The notes beneath the pieces are model-generated. The model made no database searches. It had not been told where the DNA came from and worked only from the letters and a program-made list of their open reading frames with translations. A stretch of 64,000 bases of DNA from the NCBI RefSeq assembly GCF_018263905.1, contig NZ_JAAFZU010000028.1, forward strand, positions 124,479 through 188,478, written 5' to 3'. This stretch comes from Loktanella sp. SALINAS62 (GTDB lineage Bacteria > Pseudomonadota > Alphaproteobacteria > Rhodobacterales > Rhodobacteraceae). Below are positions 16,941 to 24,755 of the stretch, one piece after another; position 1 is the first letter of the stretch; the number at the start of each line of letters is the position of its first letter. A program made the translations under genes and the position numbers.

Positions 16941-18098
16941 ATGCAGACCATCACAACGACGACAGACCTTGCCGCATTCTGTACCGAAGCGGCAAAGCGC
17001 CCTTATGTGACGGTTGATACGGAATTTCTGCGCGAACGGACCTATTATTCGAAACTGTGCCTCGTGCAGCTGGCTTACCGCGATGAAAACGGCGACGACG
17101 CCGTGCTTGTCGACCCACTGGCAGATGGGCTGTCGCTGGAACCGCTGTATGATCTGTTCCGTGACGAAGGCGTGGTAAAGGTATTTCACGCCGCGCGTCA
17201 GGATCTGGAAATCTTTTGGGTCGATGCGCAGGTGATTCCATCGCCGTTGTTCGACACGCAGGTCGCGGCAATGGTCTGCGGCTATGGCGACCAAGCCGGA
17301 TACGAAACACTGGTCCGCAAGATTGCAAAGGCACCGTTGGACAAATCCAGTCGGTTTACCGACTGGTCGCGGCGTCCGCTGACAGATGCACAGAAAACAT
17401 ACGCTTTGGGGGATGTGACCTATCTGCGCGACATCTACGAAGTGCTGTCCGAACGTCTGCGCAGCACCGGTCGGCAAAAATGGGTGCAGGAAGAAATGGC
17501 CGTTCTGAACGATCCGGCGACCTATACGTCCGATCCCGAAACGGCGTGGAAACGGATCAAGACCCGCACCACGTCAGGCCGGTTTCTGGCGATCGTGCGC
17601 GAACTGGCCAAATTCCGCGAAACCTATGCCCAGATGCGGGATATCCCGCGCAACCGGGTCTACAAGGACGACGCGCTGGTCGAACTGGCATCCACCAAAC
17701 CAGCGGACGACAACGATCTGTCCCGGTCCCGTCTGCTGCAACGCGAAGCCCGCAAGGGCGACATTGCTCAGGGAATCCTTGACGCTGTGCGCAGGGGGCA
17801 GGCCGTGCCGCAGGATCGGTTGCCAAAAGTGCCGGGCGGTGCGGACAAACTACAGGTCAATCCTGCGATTGCAGACATGCTGCGGGTGCTGCTCAAGGCG
17901 AAATCCGAAGAAACCGATGTGGCACAAAAGCTGATCGCGTCATCCGCCGATCTGGACGCACTGGCCGCCGGGCAGCGCGATATGGACGCACTGAAAGGCT
18001 GGCGCAAAGAGGTGTTTGGCCGCGACGCCATCCTGTTGACCGAAGGCAAGGTCGCTTTGGCGGTCGATGGTGCGCGTGTGATTACGGTGCCCCGCTAG
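16941..18098 (+). CDS. rnd: Ribonuclease D
   Basis: 3'-5' exoribonuclease for tRNA 3' maturation, 385 residues. The DEDDy exonuclease domain shows VDTEFLRERTYY, FHAARQDLEIF, and the Y-x(3)-D motif in YALGDVTYL. A helical HRDC region follows in the second half (VFEL..KAKSEETDVAQKLIAS-type). GAGG precedes the ATG. It stands alone between purN and sufE. Confidence 0.95.
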   Translation: MQTITTTTDLAAFCTEAAKRPYVTVDTEFLRERTYYSKLCLVQLAYRDENGDDAVLVDPLADGLSLEPLYDLFRDEGVVKVFHAARQDLEIFWVDAQVIPSPLFDTQVAAMVCGYGDQAGYETLVRKIAKAPLDKSSRFTDWSRRPLTDAQKTYALGDVTYLRDIYEVLSERLRSTGRQKWVQEEMAVLNDPATYTSDPETAWKRIKTRTTSGRFLAIVRELAKFRETYAQMRDIPRNRVYKDDALVELASTKPADDNDLSRSRLLQREARKGDIAQGILDAVRRGQAVPQDRLPKVPGGADKLQVNPAIADMLRVLLKAKSEETDVAQKLIASSADLDALAAGQRDMDALKGWRKEVFGRDAILLTEGKVALAVDGARVITVPR

Positions 18099-18148
18099 AC
18101 GTTTTGTGTCATCGTCCCTAGATGTGGGATGACACACAGGAGTACGTC

Positions 18149-18553
18149 ATGGCCACTGCCGCATTCGAAGAGCTTGTTGATACGTTTGAATTTCTGGACG
18201 ACTGGGAAGACCGGTATCGTCACGTGATCGACATGGGCAAAGCGATGCCGCCGTTGGAAGACGCGCTGAAAGTTCCCGCCACCAAGGTTGATGGCTGCGC
18301 TAGTCAGGTCTGGCTGGTGCCCGCGCCGCAGGCCGGAACCTATCATTTTCGGGGTGACAGCGACGCGATGATCGTCCGCGGTCTGATTGCGGTGCTTGGC
18401 ACCTTGTATGACGGTGTGCCGATGGGTGACGTGCCCCGGATCAATGCGCGCGCTGAACTGGAACGTCTGGGTCTGAATGATCACCTGTCGGCACAGCGGT
18501 CGAACGGGCTGCGCGCGATGGTGGAACGGATTCAGGCGACCGGCGGCGCCTGA
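18149..18553 (+). CDS. sufE: Sulfur acceptor SufE
   Basis: Accepts persulfide from SufS and passes it to SufBCD. It is 134 residues, with the active-site cysteine in KVDGCASQVWL and the motif HFRGDSDAMIVRGLIAVL. The ATG at 18149 has AGGAG six bases upstream. It lies away from the main suf operon, next to rnd, and its stop directly abuts the convergent DUF1638 stop. Confidence 0.96.
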   Translation: MATAAFEELVDTFEFLDDWEDRYRHVIDMGKAMPPLEDALKVPATKVDGCASQVWLVPAPQAGTYHFRGDSDAMIVRGLIAVLGTLYDGVPMGDVPRINARAELERLGLNDHLSAQRSNGLRAMVERIQATGGA

Positions 18554-19177
18554 TCAGGCGTTTGCCAACGCGTCTGCCAGATCGCCATATCCGCTAAACC
18601 GACGTTCAAACGTCAGCCCCATACGATCTGCGATCATTCGGGCCCGGTCGGTCAGATCCGGCGCATTGGTCTGTGCCAAATAGACCAGCGTTTCGTAATG
18701 TCCGAAATACATATCCAGAAGTTCGGGGTGGCGGTCCAAACCCAGCGGTTTCCACACGAAAGCGTCGAATTGCCGGGTCAGGAAATCCGTCAGATAAAAC
18801 GCCGTGATTTCATCCGCGTGCGCGGCAAATCGGTTGTTGCCTTCGAAAAAACTATAGCAATGGGGGCCGGGTATCATGCTGACGCCCAAATCGTCGCAAG
18901 CGGCCTGCAACTGTCCACCTGTGCCGCAATCGGCATAAACGACCAGGATTCGGTCGTAGGCATCGCGTTTGTCCGCAACGATATCACGGACGGCAGGCAC
19001 AATACGTTCTGGATGATTATGCCAGATTGCAGGCAGACATTGCAGATCGAGATGGTCCCAGCCGTTCAATCGTTTCAGGGCCACGATTTCATGCGCCAGG
19101 GCACCGCAGGCAAGCAACAAGACCCGCCCGTGCCCCAAGGGCGCGAGGCCATCATTGGTCAGATCGCGGTCACGCAA
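18554..19177 (-). CDS. DUF1638 protein, probable partner of a split methionine synthase
   Basis: About 207 residues from a TTG at 19177 placed just after the previous gene's stop; the exact start is uncertain and no strong ribosome-binding site is seen. The DUF1638 body runs from GHGRVLLLACGALAHEI through CLPAIWHNHPERIVPAV and VYADCGTGGQL to PGPHCYSFFEGNN, with conserved cysteines and histidines. As I recall, genetic work in the roseobacter Phaeobacter linked a DUF1638 protein to activity of a multi-part B12-dependent methionine synthase. Here it lies beside a corrinoid protein and a homocysteine methyltransferase, which fits that role. Confidence 0.85.
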   Translation of the reverse strand: MRDRDLTNDGLAPLGHGRVLLLACGALAHEIVALKRLNGWDHLDLQCLPAIWHNHPERIVPAVRDIVADKRDAYDRILVVYADCGTGGQLQAACDDLGVSMIPGPHCYSFFEGNNRFAAHADEITAFYLTDFLTRQFDAFVWKPLGLDRHPELLDMYFGHYETLVYLAQTNAPDLTDRARMIADRMGLTFERRFSGYGDLADALANA

Positions 19178-19179
19178 GG

Positions 19180-19335
19180 TCAGCGCGGAAGGCGTGTCAG
19201 CACTGTCAACACCAGACCCACCGTTGCGAGTGCTGGCATCAGCGCCCAACCGACCGAGAAGTTCGCGATCCAAACCGTCAGCACCGACAGGGCGATGACG
19301 ACTGCAATCAGAAGGGCGAACAGTTGGATAGGCAT
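19180..19335 (-). CDS. Small membrane protein (51 residues)
   Basis: Starts MPIQLFALLIAVVIALSVLT and is almost wholly hydrophobic, with two helices separated by WIANFSVGWALMPA. It lies between the corrinoid-protein gene and the DUF1638 gene on the same strand, ending directly before the latter. The longer in-frame version (from 19407) adds an unlikely Cys/Tyr-rich N-terminus. Function unknown. Confidence 0.6.
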   Translation of the reverse strand: MPIQLFALLIAVVIALSVLTVWIANFSVGWALMPALATVGLVLTVLTRLPR

Positions 19336-19418
19336 GGCATAATTCCACAGGTAACAACGATAGCCTGACGGCATTCCCAACACCTGTCTACCCAATGTTC
19401 GCCACAACCAAAAGCAGA

Positions 19419-20120
19419 TCAGTGCGCGGCGGCTTGATTGTGCTTACGGGCCATGAATGTCTTTGCAGTTTCGACGGCCACAGCCGCGTCACGGCAGTAA
19501 GCGTCGGCACCAATGGCTTTGCCAAATTCTTCGTTCAGGGGCGCGCCACCGACCAGAACGATGTAATCATCACGCAGACCTTTTTCGATCATCGTATCGA
19601 TCACGACCTTCATATAGGGCATTGTGGTTGTCAGCAGGGCCGACATGCCCAGAATGTCCGGACCTTCGGTTTCCAGCGCTTCCAGATAGGTTTCGACCGC
19701 GTTGTTGATACCCAGATCGACCACTTCGAACCCGGCACCTTCCATCATCATGCCGACAAGGTTCTTGCCGATGTCGTGGATGTCGCCCTTGACTGTGCCG
19801 ATGACCATCTTGCCGACGCGCGGTGCCCCGGTTTCGGCCAGAAGCGGTTTCAGGATGGCCATGCCACCCTTCATCGCGTTGGCGGCCAGCAGCACCTCTG
19901 GCACGAACAGGATACCGTCGCGGAAATCGGCACCCACGATGGTCATGCCGCCGACCAGTGCATTGGTCAGGATTTCATAAGGCTGCCACCCGCGATCCAG
20001 CAGGATTCGCACGCCTTCCTCAATTTCTTCCTTCATGCCGTCATAAAGGTCGTCGAACATCTGGGCGACAAGGTCTTCGTCGTTCAGGTCTGAGAGGATG
20101 ATTTCGTCGTCGTCGGACAT
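19419..20120 (-). CDS. Corrinoid (B12-binding) protein, methionine synthase component
   Basis: Protein of 233 residues with the MetH-type helical cap (about 15-95, GVRILLDRGWQPYEILTNAL, PEVLLAANAMKGG) and a Rossmann B12 domain carrying the base-off motif GDIHDIGKNLVGMMM, then SALLTTTMPYMK and VLVGGAPLN. It resembles MtbC/MtgC-like corrinoid proteins and the MetH B12 module. With the separate homocysteine methyltransferase at 21362-22375 it would be the cobalamin-carrying part of a split methionine synthase; a folate-binding component is not in the window. An exact 12-bp palindrome lies 12 bases before the ATG. Confidence 0.9.
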   Translation of the reverse strand: MSDDDEIILSDLNDEDLVAQMFDDLYDGMKEEIEEGVRILLDRGWQPYEILTNALVGGMTIVGADFRDGILFVPEVLLAANAMKGGMAILKPLLAETGAPRVGKMVIGTVKGDIHDIGKNLVGMMMEGAGFEVVDLGINNAVETYLEALETEGPDILGMSALLTTTMPYMKVVIDTMIEKGLRDDYIVLVGGAPLNEEFGKAIGADAYCRDAAVAVETAKTFMARKHNQAAAH

Positions 20121-20131
20121 ATTGGCTGGCC

Positions 20132-20143
20132 CTTGTGCACAAG
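20132..20143. promoter_or_regulatory. 12-bp palindrome before the corrinoid-protein gene
   Basis: CTTGTGCACAAG is a perfect palindrome in the divergent region, 12-23 bases upstream of the minus-strand ATG at 20120. Possible operator; no regulator is known to me for it. Confidence 0.3.
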
Positions 20144-20230
20144 AAGTTGAGCGTTTCCGGAACTCTATGCGGCAGGTGGGGGCGTGTCACGTGGCGAATA
20201 ACGACACATCACAGGGTCGCGCCGACGTGA

Positions 20231-20259
20231 TTGCGGCTGTTCCCTTTATGTTCTATATT
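20231..20259 (+). promoter_or_regulatory. Promoter with embedded LexA (SOS) box
   Basis: TTGCGG (20231-20236), 17 bases, TATATT (20254-20259). Between and abutting them lies GTTC-CCTTTAT-GTTC (20239-20253), which is exactly the alphaproteobacterial LexA target GTTC-N7-GTTC. The -10 ends six bases before the ATG, so the transcript is probably leaderless. Confidence 0.75.
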
Positions 20260-20265
20260 TGCCGC

Positions 20266-21348
20266 ATGGATGATGCCGTACCTTTGCCGTTTCGCACGCC
20301 CGGACGGGCGGCGCTGACCAACCCGGACAATCGGTTTGACCGTCTGGCGACGCAGGCCATCGACGACGGCTGGCCGTCGGATGATGCGCCGCCCGTATTG
20401 CGCACGACTGTTGCCGACGAACGCCCGCGCCGCGTCATCACGCGTAATACATCGCCCGACATCGGTTTTGACCGGTCGATCAATCCGTATCGCGGTTGCG
20501 AACATGGTTGCATTTATTGCTTTGCGCGGCCCAGTCATGCCTATCTTGGCCTGTCGCCGGGGCTGGATTTTGAAACCCGTCTGATCGCCCGCCCCGACGC
20601 ACCTGACCTGCTGCGTCGGGAATTGTCAGCCGCGTCCTATGTGCCGAAAACGATCGCCATCGGGACCAACACCGACCCCTATCAGCCGATAGAACGTGAC
20701 CGCCGGATCATGCGGCAAATCCTGCACGTGCTGTCGGATTTCAATCATCCGGTCGGGATCGTCACCAAGGGTGCGCTGATCGCCCGCGACATCGACATCC
20801 TGGCACCTATGGCGGCCAAGGGGCTGGTGCGGGTCGGCATATCCATTACGACGCTTGACCCCGCGACCAGCCGCGCGATGGAACCACGCGTGCCGCATCC
20901 TGCGGCGCGGCTGCGGGCCATCCGCCAGCTTACGGATGCCGGGATCGATGTGCGCGTGATGGTGTCGCCCATCGTGCCTGCGCTGACCGACCACGAGCTG
21001 GAAAAGATTCTGACCGCTGCAGCCGACGCGGGTGCGGTCGCCGCGTCGTCCATCGTGCTGCGCCTGCCGCGCGAGGTCGCGGGCCTGTTTCGTGAATGGC
21101 TGTCACAGGCGTACCCTGACCGCGCTGCCCGCGTCATGGCACGGGTGCGTGAATTGCACGGCGGCAAGGAATACGACCCCGAATTCGGCAAGCGGATGAC
21201 GGGGCAGGGCGAATGGGCCCGGCTGATGAAACAGCGGTTCGATCTGGCCGCAAAGCGGCTGGGGCTGGACCGCAAGCTGTCGCCGCTACGCACGGACCTG
21301 TTCAAGGTGCCGCCAAAGCCCGGCGATCAGATGTCGCTGTTCGATTGA
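20266..21348 (+). CDS. PA0069-family radical SAM protein (SplB-like), SOS-controlled
   Basis: Radical SAM protein of 360 residues related to COG1533 (spore photoproduct lyase-like). It has the cluster motif CEHGCIYC preceded by INPYRG, then GTNTDPYQPIE, the GIVTKGALIARD strand, and a conserved C-terminus (GGKEYDPEFGKRMTGQGEWA). The ATG at 20266 follows the -10 box by six bases with no ribosome-binding site, consistent with leaderless translation. The LexA box in its promoter points to a DNA-damage role; the chemistry is undetermined. It is divergent from the corrinoid gene and convergent with the methyltransferase. Confidence 0.92.
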   Translation: MDDAVPLPFRTPGRAALTNPDNRFDRLATQAIDDGWPSDDAPPVLRTTVADERPRRVITRNTSPDIGFDRSINPYRGCEHGCIYCFARPSHAYLGLSPGLDFETRLIARPDAPDLLRRELSAASYVPKTIAIGTNTDPYQPIERDRRIMRQILHVLSDFNHPVGIVTKGALIARDIDILAPMAAKGLVRVGISITTLDPATSRAMEPRVPHPAARLRAIRQLTDAGIDVRVMVSPIVPALTDHELEKILTAAADAGAVAASSIVLRLPREVAGLFREWLSQAYPDRAARVMARVRELHGGKEYDPEFGKRMTGQGEWARLMKQRFDLAAKRLGLDRKLSPLRTDLFKVPPKPGDQMSLFD

Positions 21349-21361
21349 TCCCGCCGCGCGG

Positions 21362-22375
21362 TCAGGGCCTGCGCCGTCCACGACGTTCGGCGCGGACCGG
21401 TCCATTCCCGTCGGTGCCGTCGCTTTCGGACGAAAACGCACCCAAGGCTGCGGTAATGTCGTCCAGCGTAGGGCGCGCGCCTTTGGATCGGGTTTCCAGT
21501 GCGTTGCGCATCGCGCGCAGGTGTTCGGGCGTCGTGCCACAGCAGCCGCCAATGATTTTGGCGCCGCAGTTGCGGGCCAGTTCGGCATAATCCGCCATCA
21601 GTTCCGGTGTGCCGTCATAGTGGATATGACCGTCGTGATATTTCGGGATGCCTGCGTTGCCCTTCGAAATCAGCGGCAGGTCCGGCCCTGCGTCGGCCAT
21701 GCCTAGGATCGTGCGCAGCAAATCAGACGCGCCTGTGCCGCAGTTGGCACCAAATCCCTGTGGTTGGTAATCCAGCTTGCCCACGGATTTGACCATGTCG
21801 CGGCTGGTGACACCCATCATGGTGCGTCCTGCGGTGTCAAAGCTCATGGTGCCGCACCACGGCATGTCGGCCAGACGGAACGCTTCGGCAGCGGCCTTGT
21901 ATTCTTCGAATGCGGAAATGGTTTCGACCCACAGCACGTCTGCACCGCCTGCTTTCAGACCCTCGGCCTGTTCATGGAACATTTCGACTGCGATTTCATG
22001 GGTCAGGCTGCCCATCGGGGCCATGATATCGCCCGTTGGCCCAACGGACCCCGCAACGATGATGGTGCGATCGGATTTGTCGGCGACGTTGCGGCCCAGT
22101 TCGGCAGCGGCGCGGTTCAGTTCCATCACGCGACCTTGGGCATCGTGCAGTTTCAGCCGGCTGGCGTTGCCGCCGAACGTGTTGGTCAGAAACAGGTCGG
22201 ACCCGGCATCGACAGCGCCTTGATACAGGGCCGTGATTTTTTCGGGATGATCGACATTCCACATCTCTGGCGCATCGCCAGATGACAGGCCCATGTTGAA
22301 CAGGTTCGTGCCGGTCGCGCCATCGGCCAGAATCCAGTCGCGCTGTGCAAGCATGTCCGCAAAAGCTGTGGTCAT
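21362..22375 (-). CDS. bmt: Homocysteine S-methyltransferase (betaine--homocysteine type / MetH N-terminal module)
   Basis: Zn-dependent Hcy methyltransferase of 337 residues: ILADGATGTNLFNMGL at the start, NTFGGNASRLKLH, and the Zn ligands in GFGANCGTG and GGCCGTTPEHL. The ATG at 22375 has GAGGG at about seven bases; a second ATG two codons upstream is too close to it. In roseobacters this gene is named bmt, but its neighbours (a corrinoid protein and DUF1638) suggest it is the homocysteine half of a split B12-dependent methionine synthase. A strong terminator lies only 19 bases before its start. Confidence 0.9.
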   Translation of the reverse strand: MTTAFADMLAQRDWILADGATGTNLFNMGLSSGDAPEMWNVDHPEKITALYQGAVDAGSDLFLTNTFGGNASRLKLHDAQGRVMELNRAAAELGRNVADKSDRTIIVAGSVGPTGDIMAPMGSLTHEIAVEMFHEQAEGLKAGGADVLWVETISAFEEYKAAAEAFRLADMPWCGTMSFDTAGRTMMGVTSRDMVKSVGKLDYQPQGFGANCGTGASDLLRTILGMADAGPDLPLISKGNAGIPKYHDGHIHYDGTPELMADYAELARNCGAKIIGGCCGTTPEHLRAMRNALETRSKGARPTLDDITAALGAFSSESDGTDGNGPVRAERRGRRRP

Positions 22376-22393
22376 TGTCATTCCCTCAATACC

Positions 22394-22423
22394 AAAAAGG
22401 GGCACCGGCGTCACCGATGCCCC
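22394..22423 (-). terminator. Intrinsic terminator / possible attenuator between DUF1476 and bmt
   Basis: On the minus strand, a 10-bp stem (GGGGCATCGG / CCGGTGCCCC, one G-U) with loop TGACG is followed by TTTTT. It sits 19 bases before the bmt start, leaving no room for a promoter after it. Confidence 0.8.
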
Positions 22424-22463
22424 GTTGAATGTGTTCTATCCGGCTTGCGGACGGGCGGCAATA

Positions 22464-22781
22464 TCAGCCCTGTTCGTCCAGCAGTTGTGATTTGGCGACC
22501 ACGGCCAGTTCCGCCATCTTGGCGCGGATTTCTGCGTCAGACGTCTCGGCGGGCAGGTCGCCGCGCACCTTGCGGAACACGTCTTCGTCACCTGCTTCTT
22601 CGAAATCCGATTTGATGACCTCTTTGGCATAGGCCTGCGCGTCGTCGCCGGACTTGCCCATCAGTTCTGCCGCCCACAGGCCCAACAGCTTGTTGCGACG
22701 TGCTTCTGCCTTGAACTGCATTTCAGCGTCGTGGGCGAATTTGTTTTCGAAGGCGTTTTCACGCTCTTTCATGCTGGCCAT
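22464..22781 (-). CDS. DUF1476 protein (ATP synthase zeta-type inhibitor)
   Basis: A 105-residue helical protein with the DUF1476 pattern: MKERENAFENKFAHDAEMQFKAEARRN (in two parts), LLGLWAAELMG and YAKEVIKSDFEEAGDEDVFRKV. In Paracoccus the zeta subunit of this family inhibits the F1F0-ATPase. The start may be at 22781 or 22772 (both ATG). It is divergent from purC and followed by a strong terminator. Confidence 0.9.
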   Translation of the reverse strand: MASMKERENAFENKFAHDAEMQFKAEARRNKLLGLWAAELMGKSGDDAQAYAKEVIKSDFEEAGDEDVFRKVRGDLPAETSDAEIRAKMAELAVVAKSQLLDEQG

Positions 22782-22916
22782 GGACAGATCATCCCCTGTT
22801 TTGCGGTTGTATAGGATTAGATATGCAGTCCGACCCGCTTGCCCGCAAGGGGGCGGTGTCGTAAGACGCGGCCACGCGCGCCCAATACGCGGCGCGGCTA
22901 ATACTGCGGGGCACCC

Positions 22917-23678
22917 ATGGCACGTCGTAAACTGGTCTACGAAGGCAAGGCGAAAATTCTGTACGAAGGCCCGGAACCCGGCACCTTTGTCCAGTACTTC
23001 AAGGATGACGCCACCGCAGGTAACGGCGCCAAGAAAGACGTGATCGAAGGCAAGGGTGTGCTGAACAACCGCCTGTCCGAATTCTTTATGACCGGATTGG
23101 GCAATATCGGCATTCCCACGCATTTCATCCGGCGTCTGAACATGCGCGAACAGCTGATCCGTCAGGTGGAAATCATCCCGCTCGAAGTGATCGTGCGCAA
23201 CTTTGCCGCCGGGTCGATGGCCAAGCGTCTGGGCATGGAAGAAGGTGCCACCTTGCCGCGCCCCATCGTGGAATTCAGCCTGAAAGACGACAAGCTGGGC
23301 GATCCGCTGGTGCCCGAGGAATACATCATCGCATTCGGCTGGGCGTCGCAGCAGGATATGGACGACATTGTCAGCATGGCGCTGCGGGTCAATGATTTCA
23401 TGTCAGGTGTGATGTTCGGTGTCGGCATCAAGCTGATCGATTTCAAAATCGAAATCGGCCGCATCTGGGACAACGATTTCATGCGGCTTGTCGTGGCCGA
23501 CGAAATCAGCCCCGACAGCTGCCGTCTGTGGGACGTGGAAACCGGGCAGAAGCTGGACAAGGACGTGTTCCGTCAGGATCTGGGGTCGCTGTCGGATGCC
23601 TATACCGAAGTGGCGCGGCGTTTGGGCGTTCTGCCCAGCAATGTCACCCACCGCCCCAAGCCTACATTGATCAACTAA
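22917..23678 (+). CDS. purC: SAICAR synthetase
   Basis: Phosphoribosylaminoimidazole-succinocarboxamide synthase, 253 residues. It has [14 protein letters not shown] at the start, [35 protein letters not shown], and the [12 protein letters not shown] motif. GGGG precedes the ATG. First gene of a purC-purS-purQ run, ten bases before purS. Confidence 0.98.
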   Translation: MARRKLVYEGKAKILYEGPEPGTFVQYFKDDATAGNGAKKDVIEGKGVLNNRLSEFFMTGLGNIGIPTHFIRRLNMREQLIRQVEIIPLEVIVRNFAAGSMAKRLGMEEGATLPRPIVEFSLKDDKLGDPLVPEEYIIAFGWASQQDMDDIVSMALRVNDFMSGVMFGVGIKLIDFKIEIGRIWDNDFMRLVVADEISPDSCRLWDVETGQKLDKDVFRQDLGSLSDAYTEVARRLGVLPSNVTHRPKPTLIN

Positions 23679-23688
23679 GGATTTCCCG

Positions 23689-23919
23689 ATGAAAGCCAAA
23701 GTGCATGTCATGCTGAAAAATGGTGTCCTCGACCCCCAAGGAGAGGCGATCCGCCACGCCTTGGGCGCGCTGGGGTTCGACGGCGTCAACGGTGTGCGTC
23801 AAGGCAAGGTGATTGAACTGGATCTGGCCGACGGCACGACCGAAGCGCAGATCGCGGACATGTGCGACCGGCTGCTGGCGAACACAGTCATCGAATCCTA
23901 CCGGATCGACATCGCCTGA
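23689..23919 (+). CDS. purS: FGAM synthase subunit PurS
   Basis: Small subunit of 76 residues that joins PurQ and PurL to form FGAM synthase. It has VHVMLKNGVLDPQGEAIRHA and GVNGVRQGKVIELDL, and ends in YRIDIA. purL is not in the window, so the complex must be completed from elsewhere. Confidence 0.97.
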   Translation: MKAKVHVMLKNGVLDPQGEAIRHALGALGFDGVNGVRQGKVIELDLADGTTEAQIADMCDRLLANTVIESYRIDIA

Positions 23920-24046
23920 TGAACTGCGCCGCCGACATGGATAGGGCGATGACAGCCCCCCATGCCGCGCAATGCAAATTTTGTTCCCACCCACACCGTC
24001 CGGCGCATCGGCCGGACGCGCCTACGGCCCCACAAAGGATACTGTC

Positions 24047-24712
24047 ATGAAAGCTGCTGTCATCGTCTTTCCGGGGTCCAACTGTGATCGTGACATGGCG
24101 GACGCCTTGCGCGCGGTGGGCGCGGATGTGCGCATGGTCTGGCACAAGGACGCCGACATCGGGGATGTCGATCTGGTGGCGGTGCCGGGCGGTTTTTCGT
24201 TTGGTGATTACCTGCGCTGCGGGGCGATTGCGGCCAACAGCCCCGTTTGTGCCGCGCTCAAGGCGCATGTGGATCGTGGCGGATATGCGCTGGGGGTCTG
24301 TAACGGATTTCAGGTGTTGACCGAAACGGGTCTGCTGCCCGGGGCGCTGATGCGAAATGCGGGCCTGACGTTCGTGTGCAAGACGACACCGTTGCGTGTG
24401 GCCACGACTGACAGTGTGTTTACCGAAGCTTACGATGCTGACGAGATCATCAGCCTGCCGGTCGCGCATCACGATGGTAACTATTTTGCCGATGCCGACA
24501 CGTTGCGTGCGCTGGTCGACACCGACCGGGTCGCGTTCACCTATGGCGCGAATTTCAACGGTAGCCAAAACGACATCGCAGGAATCCTGTCGGAAAACCG
24601 CCGCGTGCTTGGCATGATGCCGCATCCCGAACGGGCTGTGGATGCCGCCACGGGGAATACAGCTGGCGTGTCGCTGTTCCGTGGCCTTGTGCGGCAACTT
24701 GCCGACGCCTAA
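24047..24712 (+). CDS. purQ: FGAM synthase glutaminase subunit PurQ
   Basis: Class I glutamine amidotransferase of 221 residues supplying ammonia for FGAM synthase. It has [17 protein letters not shown], the nucleophile cysteine in [10 protein letters not shown], and the His/Glu pair in MPHPERAVD. The ATG at 24047 has AAAGGA upstream. The 127-base gap after purS holds no credible gene, only a nine-codon frame. Confidence 0.97.
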   Translation: MKAAVIVFPGSNCDRDMADALRAVGADVRMVWHKDADIGDVDLVAVPGGFSFGDYLRCGAIAANSPVCAALKAHVDRGGYALGVCNGFQVLTETGLLPGALMRNAGLTFVCKTTPLRVATTDSVFTEAYDADEIISLPVAHHDGNYFADADTLRALVDTDRVAFTYGANFNGSQNDIAGILSENRRVLGMMPHPERAVDAATGNTAGVSLFRGLVRQLADA

Positions 24713-24755
24713 GCGGCCGCTTGCCGCACCGCGGGCACAGTCCTATCTAAACGTC

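Noticed and set aside
22376-22463. SAM-II or SAM/SAH riboswitch before bmt
   Set aside because: The leader lacks the conserved loops and pseudoknot pairing of these classes; only a plain terminator hairpin is seen.
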